NCBI RefSeq assembly: GCF_900230255.1
Contig: NZ_OCNJ01000012.1
Span: 58,050-122,049, forward strand
Source of the DNA: Caenispirillum bisanense
GTDB taxonomy: Bacteria; Pseudomonadota; Alphaproteobacteria; Rhodospirillales; Rhodospirillaceae
Length of the DNA stretch: 64,000 nt
Direction of reading: 5' to 3'
Made by a program: the position numbers and the translations under genes. A model generated the notes under the pieces. The model saw nothing but the letters and a program-made list of their open reading frames with translations, was not told where the DNA came from and ran no database searches. Shown one piece after another: positions 56,493 to 64,000 of the stretch. Each line of letters begins with the position of its first letter. The stretch's first letter is position 1.

Positions 56493-56655
56493 AGCGGTTT
56501 CCGATCAAACAGGCTCGGAAACCGCGATCAGGGGCGCGACTGCGCCCCCGCGCCGGTCAGGCGCGGGAGCCTGCGTGGCGCGTGAACGCAGCTCTGGCGC
56601 GACCGCGACAGAGCGCAAACAGGACCAGCCTGGCCGCCTTCAGGCGGTCAGGCGG
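56493..56655. repeat. Intergenic hairpin cluster between convergent genes
   Basis: Three stems follow one another: CGGTTTCCGA/TCGGAAACCG (56495-56504, 56515-56524, perfect 10 bp), GGGGCGC/GCGCCCC (56531-56537, 56542-56548), and CCCGCGCC/GGCGCGGG (56547-56554, 56560-56567). Short direct repeats GGCGGTCA occur near 56642-56660. There is no T-run. The first stem, starting AGAGCGGTTTCC, looks like a dispersed alphaproteobacterial intergenic repeat. The cluster may end transcription from both sides. Confidence 0.5.
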
Positions 56656-58326
56656 TCAGGCGCTGATGCGCCGCGGCGGCGGGGCGACGACGATGCGGTC
56701 GCGGCCCAGGCTCTTGGCGTCGTAGAGGGCGGCGTCGGCGCGGCCGAGGACGGCGTCGATGGAATCGTCGCCGGCATCCAGCGCCGCCACCCCGCCGCTC
56801 AGGGTCAGCCGCACCGGCGTGCCGTCGTCGGCCTGCACGCTCAGGGTCGCCATCAACTCGCGCAGCCGCTCTCCCACCTGCCGCGCCGACTCGGCGGTGG
56901 CGCCCGGCAGCACGATGGCCAGTTCCTCGCCGCCGTAGCGGCCGAGGATGTCGATGTCACGCAGCGTCGTGGCGCACAGGTCGGCGAAGGCCTGCAGCGC
57001 CCGGTCGCCGACGGCGTGGCCGTGGCCGTCGTTGACCTGCTTGAAGTGGTCGAGGTCGAGGAACAGCACCGCCAGCGGCTCCTGCGCGCGGCGCGCCCGC
57101 CGCACCGCCAGCCCCGCCTCCTGGTCGAAGTGGCGGCGGTTGTAGAGCCCGGTGAGCGGGTCGGTGATGGCCTGCCGCGTCAGCTCCGCCTCGGCCCGCC
57201 GACGCAGGGCGATTTCGTGGCGCAGGGCGCGGTTGAGCGCGTGGAACCGCCACGTCACCAGGAAGGCCGCCAGCACCAGGGCCGCGGCCGCGGTCAGGCC
57301 GCCGTAGAACCACCGCAGGTCGGGCTCGGGCACCGTCGGGTCGAACAGGAAGCCGTCGAGCGGCAGGTCGGGCGGCACCAGCCCGGCGGCGGCGAAGGTA
57401 TCGGCAATGGCCCGCCAGCGGTCGGCGTGCATGTAGCCGACGTCGACCACCTCGGCGATCATCAGCCGGCGGATCTCCTCGGCCTCGAACTCCAGCTTGC
57501 GGCGCTCCATGCCCGGGGCGTAGCGCGTGGCGACGAGGTCGATGATCTCGTTGGGGTGGGCGAGGGCGTAGCGCCAGCCCTTCAGGGCGGCGTCGCGGAA
57601 GGCGCGCACCGTCTCGGGCGCGTCGCGGGCCAGCTGGCGGCTGGTGAACAGGGTGTCGCCGTAGAAGTCGATCCCCATCTCGCGCGGGTTGAACACCTGA
57701 TAGGGGATGCCGTAGCGCACCAGGTCGTAGAGTTCGGTGGTGGTATAGGCGGTGGCGCCGTCGACGACACCCGCCTCCAGGTCGCGGACGTCGCCGGTGT
57801 GCGGCACCCGGTCCACGGTGATGTCGGCCAGCGCCAGATAGGCGTCGAGCTCCGCCGAGTGTTCCTCGGCCATGATGGTGCGACCGCGCAGGTCGGGGAT
57901 GTCGTCGAGGCCGGGGCGGCGCAGCGCGACGATGACGAAGGGCGAGTGCTGGAAGATGGGCGCCACGGCCACCACCGGCCGCCCCGCCGCCAGGTCGAGC
58001 AGCAGCGACGCGGTGCCGACTCCGAAGTCGGCGCGGCCTTCCGCCACGGCCACGGCGGGGTCGACGGCCGGGCCGCCCTCGCGCAGCTCCACGTGGAAGC
58101 CGGCCTCGCGGAAGAAGCCCTTGGCGACGGCGGCATAGAAGCCGGCGAACTGGAACTGGTGGGTCCACTTGAGCTGCAGGGTCACCGAGCGCAGCGGCCG
58201 GTCGCCCTGGGCCGGCGTGGCGGCGGTCGCGAGCGGCGCGGCGAAGGCCGTCAGCAGTGCCAGCAGCAGCACGGCCGCGGCCCCTGCGCACCACGCCTCC
58301 CGCACCCGGACGCGACGCTGCGCCAT
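56656..58326 (-). CDS. Periplasmic NMT1/THI5-like binding domain fused to GGDEF diguanylate cyclase
   Basis: This 556-residue protein has a signal-type N-terminus (about 1-36) and a substrate-binding domain of the NMT1/THI5/SsuA type (about 45-325). That domain contains LQLKWTHQFQFAGFYAA, GTASLLLDLAAGRPV and AFRDAALKGWRYALAHP. One membrane helix follows (about 343-365), then a GGDEF domain with DPLTGLYNRRHFD and active site GRYGGEELAIVLP near 464. Ligand binding outside the cell would control c-di-GMP synthesis inside. The ligand may be a pyrimidine-like or sulfonate compound; that is an inference. Confidence 0.92.
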   Translation of the reverse strand: MAQRRVRVREAWCAGAAAVLLLALLTAFAAPLATAATPAQGDRPLRSVTLQLKWTHQFQFAGFYAAVAKGFFREAGFHVELREGGPAVDPAVAVAEGRADFGVGTASLLLDLAAGRPVVAVAPIFQHSPFVIVALRRPGLDDIPDLRGRTIMAEEHSAELDAYLALADITVDRVPHTGDVRDLEAGVVDGATAYTTTELYDLVRYGIPYQVFNPREMGIDFYGDTLFTSRQLARDAPETVRAFRDAALKGWRYALAHPNEIIDLVATRYAPGMERRKLEFEAEEIRRLMIAEVVDVGYMHADRWRAIADTFAAAGLVPPDLPLDGFLFDPTVPEPDLRWFYGGLTAAAALVLAAFLVTWRFHALNRALRHEIALRRRAEAELTRQAITDPLTGLYNRRHFDQEAGLAVRRARRAQEPLAVLFLDLDHFKQVNDGHGHAVGDRALQAFADLCATTLRDIDILGRYGGEELAIVLPGATAESARQVGERLRELMATLSVQADDGTPVRLTLSGGVAALDAGDDSIDAVLGRADAALYDAKSLGRDRIVVAPPPRRISA

Positions 58327-58411
58327 GGTCGTCCCCCTCCCCCGCGTTCCCCATGCCTCCGAACGGCTCCGGCGCGGCGTCCCCTCGCCGGCCGAAGCGT
58401 CGGGGCCGGTC

Positions 58412-59050
58412 TTACTGGCCGACCAGATGCTCGCCCAGGTGCCGGCGGACGTTCTGCGCCATGGCCGCGTCGAAATCCTGCATCAGGTCGACCACCAGAG
58501 CGTACCACACCTCCTCGCGTTCGTTCAGGCTGGCCTTCTCGCCCAGCGTCTTGGAACGGTAGCCTTCGGTGGTGGCGCTGGCGAGCACGGTGCGGTCGCG
58601 CAGCACTTCGAGGTCGGCCTGGATGTGGGCGGTGTACTTCCACGCCTGCTCGTCGCTCAGGAAGCCGCGCACGCCTTCCGACGTCTGCAGCCGTTCCTCG
58701 CGCACCGAGGCGTCGCGGATGACGAAGCGCACCACCCGCAGGCCGCCGACCTCGCCCGGCACGCCGCTGGTGCCGGTGACGGCGATGCGGTCTTCCGCCC
58801 AGGTGCGCAGGGCGCGTTCCGGCGGCAGGGGCATCAGGTGTTCCACATAGGGCGGCTGGAAGCTCGGCTGGAAGTCGGACTGCACGACCTTGTCGTTGGT
58901 CTGGAAGGTCATGGCCTGCTTGTTGGTCCAGCGCAGGTCGGCGAAGTCGGGCACCGGCGCCGGCTGGGCGCAGGCGGTGAGCGCCGCGGCGGCGAGACCG
59001 GCGGCGGCCAGGCCGCGCAGGCGGGCGGAAATGCGGGCAAGAACGGTCAT
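58412..59050 (-). CDS. Putative lipoprotein of unknown function
   Basis: This 212-residue protein starts with a lipoprotein signal: basic N-terminus, Ala-rich stretch and lipobox LTAC with Cys 27. The mature part is unrecognised and predicted mixed alpha/beta, with a VRFVIRDASVREERL segment and a C-terminal helix. ATG 59050 gives the correct signal peptide; a longer frame upstream does not. It is separated by 85 bases from the GGDEF fusion and runs in the same direction. Confidence 0.75.
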   Translation of the reverse strand: MTVLARISARLRGLAAAGLAAAALTACAQPAPVPDFADLRWTNKQAMTFQTNDKVVQSDFQPSFQPPYVEHLMPLPPERALRTWAEDRIAVTGTSGVPGEVGGLRVVRFVIRDASVREERLQTSEGVRGFLSDEQAWKYTAHIQADLEVLRDRTVLASATTEGYRSKTLGEKASLNEREEVWYALVVDLMQDFDAAMAQNVRRHLGEHLVGQ

Positions 59051-59211
59051 GCGAGAGGCAATCCCTTGTGAATGAAGCGGTTGAAGCCATTGTCGCACGG
59101 CCGGACCGGGGGTCAAGGCATGGCTGCAGCGCACGCCTTGCGGTCGTGGTGGTGCATCGTTCGTGCCATCATCGGAGTCGGAGAGGGGAACCGATCGTCC
59201 GGGAGGCCGCC

Positions 59212-59694
59212 ATGCGCGCCATCCGCTTCGTCCTCGCCGCCGTCGCCGCCGCCATCGTCCTGAGCGGTTCGGGCGCGCCGGCCGCCGCCGAGGATCTGCA
59301 CCGCCTGTTCGAGGACCGCTGCGCCGCCTGCCACGGCGACGCCGGCCCCTTCGCCCACGAGGTCCTGGCCGGCCGCGGCCTGACGGCGGAGCGCCTGGCC
59401 CGCTTCCTCGGCCGCCACGGTGGGGCCGGTGCGGACGCCGGGCCGCTGGCCACCATGCTGCTGGCCCAGGCGGAGACGCCGCCGCTGTTCCGCCGCCAGT
59501 GCACCATCTGCCACGGCAAGGCCGCCGACTTCGTGCGCGACCACCTGATCCGGCGCGACGGCATCCTCGTAGGTCGCTACACAGCGCGCCCGGTGGCGCC
59601 CTTCCTCGATCGCCACGCCGGCCTGACGCCGGCGGAGCAGGCCTTCTTCACGGATCTGCTGACGCGGGTGGAGGGGGAGGTTCACGCCCCCTGA
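59212..59694 (+). CDS. Small secreted c-type cytochrome with two CXXCH motifs
   Basis: This 160-residue protein has a signal peptide (about 1-27, ending APAAAE) and two heme-binding motifs, CAACH at 37-41 and CTICH at 97-101. The spacing does not match common diheme families, and the mature protein is only about 135 residues. GGGAGG precedes the ATG. Its electron partners are unknown. It is divergent from the lipoprotein gene. Confidence 0.82.
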   Translation: MRAIRFVLAAVAAAIVLSGSGAPAAAEDLHRLFEDRCAACHGDAGPFAHEVLAGRGLTAERLARFLGRHGGAGADAGPLATMLLAQAETPPLFRRQCTICHGKAADFVRDHLIRRDGILVGRYTARPVAPFLDRHAGLTPAEQAFFTDLLTRVEGEVHAP

Positions 59695-59814
59695 GGCGAC
59701 GGCGCCGGCCCGACGATCTCGCGCTGTGGTGAAAAGGTATATCGATGATCCGAAGGCCGTAGGGCGCCGTACGTTCGTGTGAGCCCTTATCCTTCCGTAT
59801 CCCGGTCCCCAGCC

Positions 59815-60921
59815 ATGGACGAGGAAGCCGTCTTCATGATCCAGTCGCCCATCAAGCCTGCCGCGTCGCCCTGTGCGAGCTGCGGACGCCCCGCTCCGCT
59901 CGCCGATACCGGCGGGACCCTTTACCTGTGGTGGCCGGCCGGCCACGTCGCCCGCAAGCTGCTGACCGCCGTGCGCGACGCCGGCCTGCCCGTCACCACC
60001 GCCGGCACCGCCGCGCGGGCCGAGGTGCCCGTGGCCGCCGAGACGCTCGCCCAGGTGGCCGGCCTCCTGTCCGCCGCGCTGACGCCGGTGGAGGCGCAGG
60101 CGGTGCGGGCGCTGTTCCTGCCCCAGGGTACGCCGGCCGACATCGACGCCCTCGGCCGCGTCACCACGCTGGCCCGCGTCGCCGCCCGCAGCGAAGCCGT
60201 GTGGCTCGACCGCCTGCTGGCCGAGGACCGCCTGACCAGCCACTTCCAGCCCATCGTGACGACGGAGGGCGGGTCCTTCGCCGTCGAGGCGCTGGTGCGC
60301 GGCATCACCGCAGGGGGCGACATGATCGGCGGCGGCCGCATCATGACCGCGGCGCGCGACGCCGACATGCTGTTCCCGGTCGACCTCGCCGCCCGCGCCT
60401 GCGCCGTGCGCACCGCCGCCGCAGCGGGCTTCAAGGGCCGGCTGTTCATCAACTTCAGCCCGGCCGCCATCTACGACCCCGACCACTGCCTGCGCTCCAC
60501 CGTCGGCCTCATCGAGGCGGCGGGCATTCCGCCCGAGAACATCGTCTTCGAGGTCGGCGAGGCCGACAGCCTGGAAAGCCTCGACCACCTGAAGAACATC
60601 CTGCGCGTCTACCGCGCCGCCGGCTTCAAGGTGGCGCTCGACGACCTGGGCGCCGGCTACGCCTCGCTGAACCTGCTGCACGAGGTGCGGCCGGACTTCG
60701 TGAAGCTGGACATGGGGCTGGTGCAGGGCGTCGACGGCGACGCCTTCAAGGCGGCCGTGCTCGGCGGCTTGCTGCGCATGGCGCGCGAACTCGGCATCCC
60801 GACCGTCTGCGAGGGCGTCGAGACGGAGGCCGAAGCCGCCTGGCTGCGCGCCGCCGGGGCCGACTACCTCCAGGGCTACCTTTTCGGGCGTCCCGCGCCG
60901 CTGGCGGCGCAGACCTCCTGA
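59815..60921 (+). CDS. EAL-domain c-di-GMP phosphodiesterase
   Basis: This 368-residue protein has an unrecognised N-terminus containing a CASCG pair near residues 21-25, perhaps metal-binding. An EAL domain follows from about residue 140: FQPIV, VEALVRG, INFSPAAIY, VFEVGEAD, ALDDLGAGYASL, VKLDM, EGVET and LQGYLFGRP. The metal and catalytic residues appear present, so it is likely active. ATG 59815 was chosen; a GTG 12 codons upstream is possible. Confidence 0.88.
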   Translation: MDEEAVFMIQSPIKPAASPCASCGRPAPLADTGGTLYLWWPAGHVARKLLTAVRDAGLPVTTAGTAARAEVPVAAETLAQVAGLLSAALTPVEAQAVRALFLPQGTPADIDALGRVTTLARVAARSEAVWLDRLLAEDRLTSHFQPIVTTEGGSFAVEALVRGITAGGDMIGGGRIMTAARDADMLFPVDLAARACAVRTAAAAGFKGRLFINFSPAAIYDPDHCLRSTVGLIEAAGIPPENIVFEVGEADSLESLDHLKNILRVYRAAGFKVALDDLGAGYASLNLLHEVRPDFVKLDMGLVQGVDGDAFKAAVLGGLLRMARELGIPTVCEGVETEAEAAWLRAAGADYLQGYLFGRPAPLAAQTS

Positions 60922-60992
60922 CGGGAACGAAGCGGAGGCGGGCTCCGTTCTACAGGAACCCGCCACCACCGCCGTGAGAGGGAGGAACCGCC

Positions 60993-61763
60993 ATGGCCGA
61001 TCTGGAAGGGCCCGATCCCGTCACCGAAACCCGCGAAACCGTCGGCCGGATGATCCATGTGGAGGGCCGCGACGGCACCTTCCGCGCCTACTTCGCGCCC
61101 GCCGCCACCCTGCAGCCGGCGCCCTGCGTGCTGGTCTGCCAGGAGATCTTCGGCATCAACAAGGAGATGTGGCGCATCTGCGAGAACCTGGCGCAGATGG
61201 GCTATTCCGCCATCTGCCCCGACCTGTTCTGGCGCCTGGAGCCGGGCATCGAGCTCGATCCGGTGAACGAGCAGGACCTGCAGCGCGCCTTCGACCTGAT
61301 GGGCAGGTTCGACCTCGACGCCGGCCTGCGCGACGTCCAGGACACCATCACCCACGCCCGCGGCATGAAGGAGACGACGGGCAAGGTGGGCACCCTCGGC
61401 TACTGCCTGGGCGGGCTGCTCGCCTACCTGGCCGCCTGCCGCACCGATGCCGACTGCGCCGTCGGCTACTACGGCGTCAACATCGACAAGTACGCCGCCG
61501 AGGCCAAGGGCATCACGTCGCCGCTGCTGCTGCACGTCGCCGAGGAGGACGAGTTCGTCGACAAGGACCAGCAGGCCCGCATGCGCGAGGCGCTCGCCAA
61601 GCATCCGAAGATCGAGATGTACTCCTACGCCGGGGCCAGCCACGCCTTCGCGCGCCAGACAGACCCCACCCACTACAAGGCCGACGCCGCCAAGCTCGCC
61701 AACCAGCGGACGGAAGCCTTCCTGACGACCAATCTGGGCCAGGGGGTGACCCGTCTCGGCTGA
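60993..61763 (+). CDS. Dienelactone hydrolase family protein
   Basis: This 256-residue alpha/beta hydrolase has the nucleophile Cys 138 in GYCLGG, acid Asp 186 in AEEDEFV, and His 217 in GASHAF, the usual dienelactone hydrolase triad. The N-terminal part reads CVLVCQEIFGIN. It would cleave lactones or related esters of aromatic breakdown; the substrate is unproven. A GGGAGGA site precedes the start. Confidence 0.9.
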   Translation: MADLEGPDPVTETRETVGRMIHVEGRDGTFRAYFAPAATLQPAPCVLVCQEIFGINKEMWRICENLAQMGYSAICPDLFWRLEPGIELDPVNEQDLQRAFDLMGRFDLDAGLRDVQDTITHARGMKETTGKVGTLGYCLGGLLAYLAACRTDADCAVGYYGVNIDKYAAEAKGITSPLLLHVAEEDEFVDKDQQARMREALAKHPKIEMYSYAGASHAFARQTDPTHYKADAAKLANQRTEAFLTTNLGQGVTRLG

Positions 61764-61815
61764 GGCCGCGGCGGGCGAGGCGCGGCGGTGCCGCAAAAGC
61801 GTCATCGTGTGGCCC

Positions 61816-61843
61816 TTGGCCCAGCGGGTCGCTCCGGTATAGG
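61816..61843 (+). promoter_or_regulatory. Candidate promoter of the decarboxylase gene
   Basis: TTGGCC at 61816 and TATAGG at 61838 are separated by 16 bases and lie about 75 bases before the ATG. The spacing and position suit a housekeeping promoter. Confidence 0.35.
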
Positions 61844-61916
61844 CTCGACCCTGGATCCACGACGGCGTCCGGGACTCCCGCCGGGGCGGGGGCCGGGCGC
61901 CCCCTCCGGAGGCGCC

Positions 61917-63101
61917 ATGCTCCGCCGTTTCGACACCGCGCGCGAGGCCCTGGAAGCCGCGCCGCCCGACGCGCCGCTGTACTGCCTGCGGCCGCACGAG
62001 TTCAGCGCCGCGGCCGCCGCCGCCATCGACGCCTTCCCGGGCGACGTGATGTACGCGGTGAAGTGCAACGAGAACCCCTACATCCTCTCGGCGCTGGCGG
62101 CCGGCGGCATCACCCACTGGGACGTCGCCTCCATCGCCGAGGTGCGCACGGCGCGCGACCTGTTCCCCGACAGTCGGCTGTACTTCATGCACCCGGTGAA
62201 GCATCCGGGGGCCATCCGCGAGGCCTACTTCGACCATGGCGTGCGCGTCTTCGCGCTCGACCACATGGAGGAACTGGACAAGATCCTGACGGCCACCGAC
62301 AACGCCGGCGACCTGACCCTCATGGTGCGCGTCGCCATGGGGTCGAGCGCCGCCCTGGTGGACCTGTCGGGCAAGTTCGGCCAGTCGCCGCGCTTCGCCT
62401 CGCCCATCCTGCGGGCCTGCCGCAAGCGGGCGGCGCGGGTCGGCCTGACCTTCCACGTCGGCAGCCAGTGCATCTCGCCCTCGGCCTACGCCCGCGCGCT
62501 GGAGGCCGTGGCGAAGACGGTGGACCTGTCCAAGACGCCGGTCGACGCCATCGACGTCGGCGGCGGCTTCCCCGCCCGCTACCGCGGCGACGAGCCGCCC
62601 TTCGCCGCCTTCGCCGAGGAAATCGGCCGCGCCTTCGCCAGCCATCCCGGCCTGCAGGGCGCCCGGCTGCTGTGCGAGCCCGGCCGCGCGCTGGTGGCGC
62701 CCGGCATGTCGGTGCTGACGCGGGTGGAACTGCGCCGCGGCGACCGCCTCTACCTCAACGACGGCGTCTACGGCGGCCTGTCGGAGCTGAAGCTGCTCGG
62801 CCCGGTCTTCCCCATGCGGGTGCACCGGCTGGACGGCCCGGGGCCGGTGGGCGAGGAGGCGGTGTTCAAGTTCTACGGCCCCACCTGCGACAGCATCGAC
62901 ACCATGCCGGGGCCGTTCTGGCTGCCGTCGGACGTGCGCACCGGCGACTGGATCGAGGTCGGCATGATGGGCGCCTATTCCAACGCCCTGCGCACCCGCT
63001 TCAACGGCTTCTTCGCCGACCGCTTCGTCGAGGTGGACGACCAGGGACCCGTCAGCATTGCGGACCATGCGCCCGCCGAGGCCGCCGCCGCCGGCGAGTA
63101 G
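61917..63101 (+). CDS. Type III PLP-dependent decarboxylase (ornithine/lysine type)
   Basis: This 394-residue fold-III enzyme has the PLP lysine in MYAVKCNENP (Lys 49), HVGSQ, DVGGGFPARY, CEPGRALVAPG and the active-site GPTCDSIDT that typifies eukaryote-like ornithine decarboxylases. It would make putrescine or cadaverine. The ATG at 61917 gives the standard N-terminus. It is followed by a small membrane-protein gene 66 bases downstream. Confidence 0.92.
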   Translation: MLRRFDTAREALEAAPPDAPLYCLRPHEFSAAAAAAIDAFPGDVMYAVKCNENPYILSALAAGGITHWDVASIAEVRTARDLFPDSRLYFMHPVKHPGAIREAYFDHGVRVFALDHMEELDKILTATDNAGDLTLMVRVAMGSSAALVDLSGKFGQSPRFASPILRACRKRAARVGLTFHVGSQCISPSAYARALEAVAKTVDLSKTPVDAIDVGGGFPARYRGDEPPFAAFAEEIGRAFASHPGLQGARLLCEPGRALVAPGMSVLTRVELRRGDRLYLNDGVYGGLSELKLLGPVFPMRVHRLDGPGPVGEEAVFKFYGPTCDSIDTMPGPFWLPSDVRTGDWIEVGMMGAYSNALRTRFNGFFADRFVEVDDQGPVSIADHAPAEAAAAGE

Positions 63102-63167
63102 GGAACCCACCCCCGCCGGCCCTCCGTTCCTCGCAGAGACCCCGACCACTCATGCGAGGACCGGACC

Positions 63168-63503
63168 ATGGCGGAACGCCAGCACAGCGACATCGAGGCG
63201 GGCCGGGTGCGCGACCAGATCGACCAGGGCCGCACCGGCGACAAGATCGGCCAGCACGACCCGGCGGCGAGCCCGCTCGGCACCGACAGCGAGGCGAGCG
63301 GCAACCGCGTCTCCCGCTCCGCCGCCGAGGCCGACCTGCGCGAGCAGCGCGCCGCCGGCGGGGCCGGGCAGCAGGGCACCGAGCACTACGGCAGCCGCGT
63401 ACAGCCGCACCGCCGCACGCCGCGTCGTGGGGGCGTCATGTGGGGAGCGATCCTCGCCGTGCTGGCCATCGCCGGCCTGGTCCTCGGCTTCGGCCTGGCC
63501 TGA
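63168..63503 (+). CDS. Small single-pass membrane protein, unknown
   Basis: This 111-residue protein has a polar, probably disordered N-terminal 85 residues (Arg, Gln, Gly-rich, IDQGRTGDKIGQHDP) and one C-terminal membrane helix (VMWGAILAVLAIAGLVLGFGLA, split around residues 90-111). No family is recognised. It may be a tail-anchored protein. Confidence 0.6.
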   Translation: MAERQHSDIEAGRVRDQIDQGRTGDKIGQHDPAASPLGTDSEASGNRVSRSAAEADLREQRAAGGAGQQGTEHYGSRVQPHRRTPRRGGVMWGAILAVLAIAGLVLGFGLA

Positions 63504-63513
63504 CGGAGGCGAT

Positions 63514-63547
63514 AAAAAGGGCGCGGCCGGGGGCCCGGACCGCGCCC
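63514..63547 (-). terminator. Strong minus-strand terminator without an obvious gene
   Basis: GGGCGCGG/CCGCGCCC (63519-63526, 63540-63547) with an inner CCGGG/CCCGG stem is followed on the minus strand by TTTTTATC, a textbook rho-independent signal. No T-run follows on +. No minus-strand gene lies to its right before the IS element. Confidence 0.7.
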
Positions 63548-63660
63548 AAGGGATCGTCTGCGACAGGGGACGGAGAAGGGGAGGCTCCCCTTCCACGCTT
63601 GCAGGGACAGTCAGGCAAGTGGGGGCGGTGAAAGGGGTTTCAACCGCTTTCGTCGGTCCG
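63548..63660 (-). ncRNA. Candidate small RNA ending at the minus-strand terminator
   Basis: On the minus strand this stretch folds as several local hairpins: a GGT.GAAA stem at 63627-63645, CTTGC/GCAAG at 63598-63619, and AAGGGGAG/CTCCCCTT at 63576-63592. The strong terminator at 63547 follows. A TTGAAA box near its 5' side could be a -35, but no clear -10 was seen. It is put forward as a possibility only. Confidence 0.25.
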
Positions 63661-63738
63661 CATGGCTTTTCGGGCGGGGCGTGGGCACCGTCCGCCACGG
63701 CCGTCGCCAGGGGCGCCGTGGATTGTATGTTGGCGTCG

Positions 63739-63912
63739 CTCTCTGAGATGAGAGAGTAGGATGCCGGCGGCATTTCGGACGTGGATTGGTCTTGCGACCG
63801 AGGGCATCTCGAAAGCCGCCGGCATCACGGTCTTACACGCGAACGGAAGTCTGGGCATAACCCGCATACAATCCGGCGTGCGGACCCTTCCCCTATGGTG
63901 CGGGAGGTCGAA
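63739..63912 (+). ncRNA. Bridge-RNA-like structured region upstream of IS110 transposase
   Basis: Three consecutive structures precede the transposase start. First is a 5' hairpin CTCTCT/AGAGAG (63739-63744, 63751-63756). Second is a long stem GATGCCGGCGGC/GCCGCCGGCATC (63760-63771, 63815-63826) extended by TTTCG/CGAAA and topped by GGTC-TTGC-GACC, with large internal loops. Third is CCCGCA/TGCGGG (63861-63866, 63899-63904) around another loop. This layout of one hairpin then two looped stems is that of IS110-family bridge RNAs, which choose target and donor DNA. Confidence 0.5.
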
Positions 63913-64000
63913 ATGACGGACAAGCTCTATTACGGTGTCGACGTCTCGAAGGACTGGATCGACGTTTCCGACCACCTCGGCGGCTCAGGCGCGCGACTGC
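63913..64000 (+). CDS. IS110-family transposase (DEDD recombinase), N-terminal fragment
   Basis: The first 29 codons are present: MTDKLYYGVDVSKDWIDVSD, then HLGGSGARL at the edge. G-V-D-V-S-K is the N-terminal RuvC-like signature of IS110 transposases, with the first catalytic Asp at residue 10. CGGGAGG lies five bases before the ATG. The rest lies outside the window, so group (IS110 or IS1111) and intactness cannot be judged from protein; the long structured upstream region favours the IS110 group. Confidence 0.85.
   Translation, partial: MTDKLYYGVDVSKDWIDVSDHLGGSGARL

Larger units (their letters stand above)
63548..64000 (+). mobile_element. Left part of an IS110-family insertion sequence (right end outside window)
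   Basis: The transposase start and the structured non-coding DNA before it mark the left end of an IS110-type element. IS110 elements usually lack terminal inverted repeats and target duplications, so the exact left boundary cannot be set from this sequence; it lies somewhere between about 63550 and 63735. Bases 63504-63912 contain no protein gene; they hold the minus-strand terminator, the sRNA candidate and the bridge-RNA-like fold. Confidence 0.7.

Overview
The window is 64 kb of very GC-rich, tightly packed bacterial DNA. The gene families suggest an alphaproteobacterium, probably Rhodospirillales-like. The pointers are membrane-anchored CycM-type cytochrome c, a PAS_5-family protein, an acyl-CoA dehydrogenase/phosphotransferase/DUF6285 operon, DUF3445 and many PAS/GGDEF/EAL/CheB-CheR signalling proteins. 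The genus is an inference; no rRNA or other taxonomic marker is present.

Region 1 (1-26693, all on +) is one type VI secretion (T6SS) locus. It begins inside a probable tssJ and continues tssK, tssL, tssM, tssA, tssB, tssC, hcp (tssD), tssF, tssG, tssH (clpV) and tssI (vgrG). Next come a MORN/YwqK-like protein, an HTH protein with a (D/N)PF-repeat acidic tail, a displaced tssE and a J-domain protein. The locus ends with two paralogous proteins that each carry an internal duplication, a 650-residue protein of unknown function and two DUF4280 PAAR-like proteins. The core parts form the membrane complex (JLM), baseplate (KEFG, VgrG), sheath and tube (BC, Hcp), assembly cap (A) and recycling ATPase (H). 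The block from 18987 to 25777 is mostly unrecognised and is the best candidate for an undescribed T6SS accessory system.

Region 2 (26821-37881) holds a GNAT acetyltransferase, glnD (nitrogen signalling), an AbrB/PIN toxin-antitoxin pair and an acetyl-CoA hydrolase/CoA-transferase. A four-gene acyl-CoA catabolic operon on the minus strand follows (SDR, acyl-CoA dehydrogenase, APH-like kinase, DUF6285). Small stress-type membrane proteins (DUF883, DUF1328) and a DUF2383-like protein close the region.

Region 3 (38068-49523) starts with a hybrid histidine kinase and a receiver protein with a large unknown N-terminus. It continues with an SDR, a DUF3445 protein, a PAS_5 protein, a two-domain membrane cytochrome c, kdsB-pheA and a DODA-type dioxygenase.

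Region 4 (49787-63503) opens with an apparent operon queA-tgt-queG-cheB/cheR-PAS-SUMF1-like. It then carries a periplasmic-binding-domain/GGDEF fusion, a lipoprotein, a small two-CXXCH cytochrome, an EAL protein, a dienelactone hydrolase, an ornithine/lysine decarboxylase-like enzyme and a small membrane protein.

The right edge enters an IS110-family element: the first 29 codons of its transposase are present. The upstream non-coding DNA folds like the bridge RNAs known for that family.
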